Assembly (NCBI GenBank): GCA_002496475.1
Contig: DAJV01000049.1
Span: 455-8,335 of the forward strand
Source of the DNA: Vulcanisaeta sp. UBA163
GTDB lineage: Archaea > Thermoproteota > Thermoprotei > Thermoproteales > Thermocladiaceae
DNA length: 7,881 bases
Direction: 5' to 3'
Positions within the stretch are counted from its first letter, which is position 1. The number at the start of each line of letters is the position of its first letter. Made by a program: the position numbers and the translations under genes. Below, one piece after another: positions 1 to 4,580 of this stretch. The notes under the pieces are model-generated. The model saw only the letters and a list, made by a program, of their open reading frames with translations. It ran no database searches and was not told the DNA's origin.

Positions 1-27
1 GGTTAGTCTGACTGGAGGGCTGCTGAG

Positions 28-441
28 ATGGAGATGGAGCTCAGGAAGTGCATTAGGGAGTGCATATCCTCGGTGAGTGAGGATGTTGAGATCGGGTGCA
101 TGGACTGGACAACCACGTGGGGAAGTAAGTACCTACTCAGGGCATGGGTTGAGGGTGCTAAGGTATATGTCGATGTTGTCAGTGAGACCACGTACTACGT
201 CTCAGGGATAGGCTTGGGAATGTGTTGAAACTAAGCAGTACACCGAGAGGCGTGTACATTGACCTAGTGAATAAAGGCATTATCGTGGATTCAAAAGTCT
301 TCGACCTAACAAGACTGAATGCCACAGTCAGGTCAAATAGCGGATGAGAAGAAGATGCTGTACGCCACAGTACTGGCTGAGGTTGGTGGTAGGCTTAGGT
401 TATTTAGGCATGGCCCATTCGCACGGGCTATTAAGCCGTAG
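28..441 (+). pseudogene. frameshifted unknown protein gene
   Basis: I do not recognise the product. An open frame from ATG 28 runs 66 codons to TGA 226-228. Coding-like sequence then continues in another frame from about 216 (reading ...NVLKLSSTPRGVYIDLV...) to TGA 345-347. From about 319-346 it returns to the first frame (...EKKMLYATVLAEVGG...) and ends at TAG 439-441. Joined, the pieces give about 136 residues with alternating hydrophobic strands and native-looking codons, so a single gene with two compensating single-base indels is the simplest reading. Separate tiny ORFs are the alternative. The first frame is closed upstream by TAG at 4-6, although a neighbouring frame is open to the window edge, so the gene may have begun further left. 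The last codons (ARAIKP) lie inside a tRNA-like fragment. No integrase, transposase or metal-binding motif is visible. Confidence 0.45.
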
Positions 442-472
442 GTCGTGGGTTCGAATCACACCGGGCCCGCCA
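423..472 (+). tRNA. degenerate tRNA-Lys-like 3' fragment (anticodon arm to CCA)
   Basis: The sequence fits the 3' two-thirds of a tRNA. Anticodon-stem strands are 423-427 and 435-439 around the loop CTATTAA, followed by variable bases AGGTC (440-444). The T arm is GTGGG-TTCGAAT-CACAC (445-461), then acceptor strand CGGGCCC (462-468), discriminator G469 and encoded CCA (470-472). The acceptor sequence with G73, and a loop one base from CTCTTAA or CTTTTAA, resemble archaeal tRNA-Lys as I recall it. The required 5' strand GGGCCCG and a D arm are absent upstream. Stem positions 31-39 (G-G) and 52-62 (G-A) are mismatched, and the anticodon would read ATT. I read it as a non-functional fragment, probably an attachment-site duplicate left by integration. 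A 3' half of a split tRNA is the alternative. Confidence 0.55.
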
Positions 473-515
473 CTTCTATATTTAATTCCTCATTGGTAAT
501 TGCAATCATGATTTA

Positions 516-535
516 CATGTTCCCGAGAGAACATG
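516..535. repeat. 7-bp perfect inverted repeat (hairpin)
   Basis: CATGTTC (516-522) and GAACATG (529-535) are perfect inverted copies around a 6-base spacer CCGAGA. It lies about 45 bases after the tRNA-like fragment. It could be a protein-binding palindrome or an RNA hairpin. No T-run follows immediately, so a classic terminator is unlikely. Confidence 0.45.
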
Positions 536-702
536 AACCTCGATTAATGGGTCTTGTTTTATTCTGACTGTGGGTGTTATTATCATAATTTAATTAATGA
601 ATTTGCTGTGTTCTCGATTAATTATTCTTTTCTATTACATTAATACTGCCGCTTTGCTTTTCATGTATTTTTAATGGAAGGAAGTGGGGAGGAGGTCATT
701 AA

Positions 703-768
703 ATGAGCGAGTCTTTGGTTTCACGCTTTCATGCTTTAAATGAATTTGTTCTAAATTGTGCAGGCTAA
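703..768 (+). CDS. possible 21-aa ORF with perfect Shine-Dalgarno
   Basis: ATG 703 opens 21 codons (starting MSESLVSRFH) to TAA 766-768. It is preceded by GGAGGAGGT (688-696), which carries the full anti-SD match GGAGGT six bases before the ATG. A TATA-like TATTTTTAA lies at 666-674, about 33 bases upstream. The ribosome site is the best in the window, where most genes look leaderless. The peptide matches nothing I know. It may be a real microprotein, the start of a truncated gene, or chance in a purine-rich patch. Confidence 0.25.
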   Translation: MSESLVSRFHALNEFVLNCAG

Positions 769-797
769 TTTTTAGTTTTCCTGTCTCTCTATGGTAT

Positions 798-983
798 TTA
801 TGCAGCTTTGTATTTTTCGTTTGTCTTTACTACTTTTCCGTCCTTTATTAATCTCGTTAATTGCGCCTTAATTACATTGATCCTTTCCTCACCCACCGCT
901 CTTGCTATTTCCTCTGCCGTGAATTCCCTGCCCCTGTTGCCTGTGAGGTAGTCGAGTATTTTCTTCTTGATCCCCTCGACCAT
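798..983 (-). CDS. small winged-helix DNA-binding protein
   Basis: A 61-aa protein with the layout of a minimal winged helix-turn-helix domain: a first helix at about residues 3-13, helix 2 in EFTAEEIARAVG (20-31), a recognition helix at about 33-46, then a basic wing (KDGKVVKTNEKY). There is no effector or membrane segment, so it is probably a dimeric transcription factor or chromatin-associated protein acting on DNA. Such small archaeal wHTH proteins are common, and the target cannot be read from sequence. ATG 983 is supported by a TATA box centred about 26 bases upstream (1001-1015 on this strand), giving a leaderless transcript. It is divergent from the nuclease gene at 1259, with an inverted repeat (1079-1117) between them that could be a regulatory site. 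Confidence 0.75.
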   Translation of the reverse strand: MVEGIKKKILDYLTGNRGREFTAEEIARAVGEERINVIKAQLTRLIKDGKVVKTNEKYKAA

Positions 984-1000
984 ACACTATAAATATTAGT

Positions 1001-1015
1001 CTTTAAATTATAAAG
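1001..1015 (-). promoter_or_regulatory. TATA box of the winged-helix gene
   Basis: On the minus strand this reads CTTTATAATTTAAAG, a strong archaeal TATA element. It is centred about 26 bases before ATG 983, so transcription should begin at or next to the start codon. Confidence 0.6.
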
Positions 1016-1078
1016 ATATTGCCTTTATGCCTGAATTACATCAATCGTAATTTGCTGGGTTGAATTAAATAATGCAGC

Positions 1079-1117
1079 TAAATACAGTGGATATGTTTTT
1101 GCTTGCATCTGTATTTA
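1079..1117. repeat. 9-bp perfect inverted repeat in divergent intergenic region
   Basis: TAAATACAG (1079-1087) and CTGTATTTA (1109-1117) are perfect inverted copies separated by 21 bases, so each strand carries an outward-facing TATTTA. The centres are 30 bases apart, about three helical turns, which would suit two DNA-binding sites on one face. The rest of 1016-1221 shows no gene. Confidence 0.45.
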
Positions 1118-1221
1118 AGTACGCTTTTGTTTTATTGTAATTGTATCGTTCTAGGGTTGGTTTTAGTTGTTGAATTTAATTGTTATTCCTGTGTAGAAAG
1201 AGTTTCTAAAATTGGGCAAGT

Positions 1222-1233
1222 GTTTTTAAATTA
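1222..1233 (+). promoter_or_regulatory. TATA box of the beta-CASP nuclease gene
   Basis: GTTTTTAAATTA is centred about 31 bases before ATG 1259. This predicts a transcript with at most a few untranslated bases. Confidence 0.55.
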
Positions 1234-1258
1234 CGATTGGTAATGCCCATTCGTTGGT

Positions 1259-2278
1259 ATGCGTGGGTTTAGGGCGTATTATGATCATGGGATCATCATT
1301 GAATATGGAGGTAAAAGGATCATTGTGGATCCATTGAGGAAGCCCTCTTATTCCTTTGATGCTGTTTTGGTGACGCATGGGCACAGGGACCATGTTAGTC
1401 CAGGCGCAATTCGCGGTGTCTTGCCGTTGATCATGAGCAATGAGACTGCCGCAATTATTAAGGCGCGTGATAGTATGTACCCAAAGCACCTAGCGGCTTC
1501 TCCGGGTTCTAGGCTTCTTGTTAATAATGTCTTTATTGAATCCTTCAATGCTGGTCATGTTATTGGTAGTTTGTCCTACGTGCTTGACTTTGGTGATCTT
1601 AGGGTTGGGATCACTGGGGATTTTAACGTGGAACCCTCCCTATTGCTTGATGGGGCTAGGGGCCTTGACGTTGATGTTCTTATAATGGAGGCCACGTATG
1701 GCGACCCTGACTATGTATTTCCAAGTAGGCCTGAGGTTTATAACGAGTTGAGGGCTGTTGTTGAGGATGGTACGAGGAATGGCATTGTGCTCCTTATGGG
1801 GCAGCCGCTTGGTCGTGGTCAGGAACTTACCGTCTTACTTAGGGATTACCCACTTTATGTGGAGCCCGGTATTAAGGTTATTAATAATGCCCTTGGTATA
1901 AGGCATGGTGGAGTACTTAGTGGCTTTCCTCCTGCTGGTTCCGTACTTATTACAGGTAATCAAGGAAATATGGTTCAGGTTATTAGGGCATTGAGGGCTA
2001 GGTATGGTGAGTTGAAGGCCGTGGCCCTCAGTGGCATGTATGCCAGAAGCTCCAGGGCCCTTAGGCTTAGGTACCTCGGCATTGATGCTTTACCGTTAAG
2101 CAGTCACTCGGATTTCCCTGGGTTAGTGGATTTCGTGCTAAGCAGTGGGGCTAAGTTCGTATATACTGTATACGGTAATGCGGTCAGGTTTGCCAAGTAT
2201 TTAAGGGGGGAATTGGGTATTATGGCGAGGCCATTGCCGGGCTCAGGGCAGTTAACCATGGATGCCTTCCTGTGGTAA
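1259..2278 (+). CDS. beta-CASP metallo-beta-lactamase nuclease (COG1236-like)
   Basis: A 339-aa metallo-beta-lactamase-fold protein of the predicted RNA-processing exonuclease type (YSH1/ligase-associated exonuclease-like). Visible metal motifs are HGHRDH (residues 40-45), AGH with His100, and TGD with Asp121. The beta-CASP part shows motif A in MEATYGDP (Glu144) and motif B in LSSHSD (His283). At the motif C position, where RNA-acting members usually have His in V-H-G, this protein has T-V-Y-G (Tyr305). Length fits the short members of the family, without KH or C-terminal extensions. It probably cleaves or trims RNA in the cytoplasm, but a DNA substrate is possible since DNA-processing relatives also lack the motif C His. 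ATG 1259 starts exactly at the first strand of the fold and is served by a TATA box. The SAM hydrolase gene follows with its own promoter. Confidence 0.8.
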   Translation: MRGFRAYYDHGIIIEYGGKRIIVDPLRKPSYSFDAVLVTHGHRDHVSPGAIRGVLPLIMSNETAAIIKARDSMYPKHLAASPGSRLLVNNVFIESFNAGHVIGSLSYVLDFGDLRVGITGDFNVEPSLLLDGARGLDVDVLIMEATYGDPDYVFPSRPEVYNELRAVVEDGTRNGIVLLMGQPLGRGQELTVLLRDYPLYVEPGIKVINNALGIRHGGVLSGFPPAGSVLITGNQGNMVQVIRALRARYGELKAVALSGMYARSSRALRLRYLGIDALPLSSHSDFPGLVDFVLSSGAKFVYTVYGNAVRFAKYLRGELGIMARPLPGSGQLTMDAFLW

Positions 2279-2288
2279 ATACTTAAAT
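2278..2288 (+). promoter_or_regulatory. TATA box that decides the SAM hydrolase start
   Basis: AATACTTAAAT begins at the last base of the preceding stop codon and is centred about 28 bases before ATG 2312. It therefore predicts a leaderless transcript from ATG 2312. The upstream in-frame GTG 2291 would lie before the transcription start. Confidence 0.5.
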
Positions 2289-2311
2289 GCGTGGATCTAT
2301 GGTTTCTCTCA

Positions 2312-3118
2312 ATGAGGCCCATAATAACATTGCTTACGGATTTTGGTTATGATTCCTATTTTGTACCAACAATGAAGGGCGTGATACTTAACCTCAACCC
2401 TGAGGCCATGATTGTAGATATAACTCATGCAATACCTCAATTCAATGTACGTAAGGCGGCATTTACCCTATGGGCCTCCTACAAGTACTTCCCCAGGGGC
2501 ACTATTCATGTCGTGGTTGTTGACCCGGGTGTGGGCACCTCGAGGAGGGCATTGGCAATTAGGACTAGGAATTACTACTTCGTGGGTCCTGATAACGGTG
2601 TCCTAATGATGGCTGCCAGTGATGACGGCATTGTTGAAGCCAGGTCCATAGAGAGTGGGGACTTCATGAGGCCTATCGTGACTAGTACGTTCCATGGACG
2701 CGATGTATTTGCCCCAGCAGCTGCGTACCTAAGCCTTGGGCTTGACCCATCATTACTTGGCCCCAGGGTTTCCGACCCTGTGGTGTTGCCAGGCATTGGC
2801 GGTAGTGTATCTAGGAGTGGCGCTAGTTCCGTGATTATCTACATTGATCACTTCGGCAATGCCTATACCGGGGTTAGGGTTGGTGACCTTGAAGCCCTTG
2901 GGCTTGATTACGGTGATGAACTGCGGATCAATATACCAAGGAGAAATGTTGATCTTAGGGTTAGGTTACTGAGGAGTTACGGCTATGCAGGTGAGGGTGA
3001 GGCTTTGGCGATTATTAACAGTGAGGGTTTCCTGGAACTCTCAATTAATAGGGGTAGCTTTGCCTCTAGGTATGGCGTGGAAGAGGGTGATGAAGTTACA
3101 TTATCAGTCATTAAATGA
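2312..3118 (+). CDS. SAM hydrolase (DUF62 / SAM hydroxide adenosyltransferase)
   Basis: A 268-aa protein that should hydrolyse S-adenosylmethionine to adenosine and methionine using a water-derived hydroxide. The N-terminal domain opens with TLLTDFGYDS (residues 6-15) and carries VVVVDPGVGTSRR (67-79), FVGPDNGVL (90-98) and FHGRDVFAP (127-135). Asp71, Arg78 and His128 fit the Asp-Arg-His triad described for archaeal DUF62 enzymes. The chlorinase/fluorinase relatives lack this triad arrangement. The C-terminal beta domain has YIDHFGN (177-183), followed by T-G where T-N is usual. The start at ATG 2312 is preferred over GTG 2291 because it begins directly at the first strand and sits about 28 bases after the TATA box. 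The stop is immediately past the stop of the converging alkyltransferase gene (8-base overlap). The physiological reason for SAM hydrolysis in archaea is unclear. Confidence 0.88.
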   Translation: MRPIITLLTDFGYDSYFVPTMKGVILNLNPEAMIVDITHAIPQFNVRKAAFTLWASYKYFPRGTIHVVVVDPGVGTSRRALAIRTRNYYFVGPDNGVLMMAASDDGIVEARSIESGDFMRPIVTSTFHGRDVFAPAAAYLSLGLDPSLLGPRVSDPVVLPGIGGSVSRSGASSVIIYIDHFGNAYTGVRVGDLEALGLDYGDELRINIPRRNVDLRVRLLRSYGYAGEGEALAIINSEGFLELSINRGSFASRYGVEEGDEVTLSVIK

Positions 3119-3662
3119 CCATGCCCTGCGATAAATGATTAAGGAGTTCCTTGAAATTCCTCATTAGCACGGTACTACTAACTATGTATTGCCTGGGCAC
3201 CTTACCGTTGATTACTGATACGCCCTCCATCACTAACAACCTGGACTTAACATCAGCATCACTAACCGAATAGCCACCGAGTGAACCATCGCTTTTTATG
3301 ACCCTGTGGCATGGTACTATAACTGGTAGTTTATTCGCGCTTGCCAACCTGCCAGCCGCCCTGGGGCTAGTGTTTAGCAGGCGCGCTATTTGGGCGTAGG
3401 TTGCTACCATTCCCCGCGGGATCGAGAGCATGGCGACCTGAGCAAGGCCAAGCAGGCCTGGGCTTAGTTCTATGTGCTTGATTACGTCTTGAGGTTTCGC
3501 GACACCCATTAGGTAATCAAGTATTAATTTTATAACGGGTTCCTCATTATTGTTCTTAATGCCGTCAATACCGACCCTAACCCTTATTTCCCGGATCCTA
3601 TCGCTATAAATACAAACTTCCAATATTCCAATTCCCACTATTGATAATGTTAAACAACGCAT
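3111..3662 (-). CDS. ogt: methylated-DNA--[protein]-cysteine S-methyltransferase
   Basis: A 183-aa suicide repair protein that moves an alkyl group from O6-alkylguanine in DNA onto its own cysteine. The C-terminal domain shows SIPRGMVATYAQIA (residues 80-93), the arginine-finger/helix-turn-helix region PRAAGRLASAN (100-110), the active site PCHRV (Cys118, His119), GGYS (129-132) and LLVMEG with Glu146, completing the usual Cys-His-Glu set. The N-terminal 70 residues are the short, variable domain typical of archaeal members. ATG 3662 lies about 28 bases from a TATA box on this strand (3685-3695), which the divergent MoaD-like gene may share. Its end overlaps the SAM hydrolase gene tail to tail by 8 bases. 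All catalytic residues are present, so it should be active. Confidence 0.93.
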   Translation of the reverse strand: MRCLTLSIVGIGILEVCIYSDRIREIRVRVGIDGIKNNNEEPVIKLILDYLMGVAKPQDVIKHIELSPGLLGLAQVAMLSIPRGMVATYAQIARLLNTSPRAAGRLASANKLPVIVPCHRVIKSDGSLGGYSVSDADVKSRLLVMEGVSVINGKVPRQYIVSSTVLMRNFKELLNHLSQGMVI

Positions 3663-3684
3663 TTCATTTAATTGATAAGTAGCA

Positions 3685-3695
3685 CCTTAAAAACC
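3685..3695. promoter_or_regulatory. apparently shared divergent TATA box (ogt / MoaD-like gene)
   Basis: CCTTAAAAACC reads GGTTTTTAAGG on the other strand. Its centre is about 28 bases from ATG 3662 (minus) and about 24 bases from GTG 3714 (plus). No second good TATA element is obvious in the 51-base gap between the start codons, so one TBP site may serve both directions. Confidence 0.45.
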
Positions 3696-3713
3696 CTCGC
3701 CCAAGGAGACAAT

Positions 3714-3995
3714 GTGGTTGTTAGGGTTAGGTTGGTTGGCGTATTGAGGGCATTGGCTGTTGGGAGGGAGTACATTGAGCTTACCAACGTTGGCAGCGTG
3801 AGGGAGGTAATTAATGGACTTAAGGCCGTGAATGAGAAGTTGTTTAAGAGGGTCTTTGATCCATCAAGGAATGACTTGATGCCTGATATATACATTGCCG
3901 TTAATGATGTTGATATAAGGCTTCTCAAGGGTCTTGACACGCCTGTTAGGGATGATGATGAGGTTTTGATCCTTGCCTACATCCATGGTGGTTAA
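3714..3995 (+). CDS. MoaD/ThiS-family ubiquitin-like protein
   Basis: A 93-aa small beta-grasp protein ending in Ile-His-Gly-Gly. The C-terminal diglycine is the site adenylated by an E1-like enzyme in sulfur carriers (MoaD for molybdopterin/tungstopterin, ThiS/TtuB for tRNA thiolation) and in archaeal SAMP protein modifiers. Family features are the first strand VVRVRLVGVLRAL (residues 2-14), VGSVREVINGL (26-36), a central acidic/polar insert, YIAVNDVDIR (60-69) and DDEVLILAYIHGG (81-93). I choose GTG 3714 because AAGGAGA (3703-3709) lies just upstream, a TATA box is about 24 bases away, and the family normally begins at this strand. An in-frame TTG at 3672 would add 14 atypical residues lying over the promoter. 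The stop overlaps the next gene's ATG. Which partner it serves cannot be told, as no E1, MoaE or thiolase gene is in view. Confidence 0.8.
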   Translation: MVVRVRLVGVLRALAVGREYIELTNVGSVREVINGLKAVNEKLFKRVFDPSRNDLMPDIYIAVNDVDIRLLKGLDTPVRDDDEVLILAYIHGG

Positions 3996-4522
3996 TGATG
4001 AGGGGTCAGGTGATCAGGCTTGCCAGTGATGTTGGTGAGTTAAGGACTTGGCTTGCGACTCTTGTATTGAGTAGGCCCATAAATGATGAATTACTCAGTA
4101 GGGTTAAGTTGATAGTTAATAATTGCAGGGATTCCCTAATAACCATAGTGCCTGCAAGAATGATTCTCAGTACCTGGCAGATGACGTACCCGGCATACCT
4201 AAGCCTTAGGGAGCACTTGACGGGTATATCCAGGTTTAGGGACGCTGGTCTGGGAGCTTTGACATATATGGCTGGCACAACCCAGTTAAGGCGTGGCTTG
4301 TTGCTTCTTAACCCGGTTGGGCATGATCAAGTGTCGGTCATAATCATGGGCGTTAATGATTGTATAGATCGCATAGTTAGTGAGGTAGTTAAGGTACTTA
4401 ATGATTACATTGTGGATGTGGTTATTGGTGTTGGTTTTCACAGATCGTATGCAGGAATCTTCAGGACTAATGATGAATTCATCAACACCTTGATTAGTAG
4501 GTATATTGGCGGGCTTACGTAG
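3995..4522 (+). CDS. Cgi121-like KEOPS subunit (putative)
   Basis: A 175-aa protein resembling archaeal Cgi121. Cgi121 binds the Bud32 kinase and recruits tRNA to the KEOPS complex, which makes threonylcarbamoyl-adenosine at position 37. The match is the helix ALTYMAGTTQLRRGLLLLNP (residues 88-107) followed by a strand VSVIIMG (113-119), equivalent to the A-S-G-x-T-Q-I...A-x-x-x-x-G region of Cgi121, with a variable N-terminal part. Overall similarity is modest and I cannot check it further. The ATG overlaps the TAA of the MoaD-like gene (TAATG), and a second ATG follows at 3998, so translation is coupled and the two genes form an operon. GGTGG (3987-3991) could serve as a weak ribosome site. 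The C-terminal tail after about 140 is longer than in short homologues. Confidence 0.55.
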   Translation: MMRGQVIRLASDVGELRTWLATLVLSRPINDELLSRVKLIVNNCRDSLITIVPARMILSTWQMTYPAYLSLREHLTGISRFRDAGLGALTYMAGTTQLRRGLLLLNPVGHDQVSVIIMGVNDCIDRIVSEVVKVLNDYIVDVVIGVGFHRSYAGIFRTNDEFINTLISRYIGGLT

Positions 4523-4548
4523 TTAGTGGCATTTCTTGCAGTGTATAG

Positions 4549-4558
4549 CTTATAATTA
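4549..4558 (+). promoter_or_regulatory. TATA box that decides the NAPRTase start
   Basis: CTTATAATTA is centred about 27 bases before ATG 4581. The longer reading from TTG 4536 would place coding sequence over this promoter. Confidence 0.6.
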
Positions 4559-4580
4559 TGTCACTTCCCCAAGCCAAATA

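Larger units (their letters stand above)
473..797. other. A/T-rich intergenic stretch, no recognised gene
   Basis: No recognisable protein or RNA gene. It holds a hairpin (516-535), the 10-bp direct repeat CTCGATTAAT at 539-548 and 613-622, an inverted pair GAGAACA (527-533) / TGTTCTC (609-615), a possible TATA box (666-674), and a 21-codon ORF behind a strong ribosome site. A T-run at 767-772 could end a rightward transcript. The composition contrasts with the G-richer decayed gene to its left. Confidence 0.6.

Noticed and set aside
3..191. 62-codon minus-strand ORF opposite the broken gene
   Set aside because: Ser/Thr/Leu-rich peptide with no domain, start context or promoter. The plus strand carries the better coding signal.
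28..441. SSV- or pNOB8-type integrase overlapping the tRNA fragment
   Set aside because: Although position next to a tRNA 3' end would suit an integrase, none of the joined frames shows the Arg...His-x-x-Arg...Tyr catalytic set.
473..1258. CRISPR array or IS element in the A/T-rich region
   Set aside because: No regularly spaced repeats, no terminal inverted repeats with target duplications, and no transposase or Cas motifs.
1226..1548. Antisense ORFs over the 5' part of the nuclease gene
   Set aside because: They mirror codons of the strongly supported metallo-beta-lactamase gene and show no motifs.
4536..4580. TTG-initiated N-terminal extension of the NAPRTase
   Set aside because: It covers the TATA box CTTATAATTA, and the extra 15 residues do not belong to the family's N-terminus.
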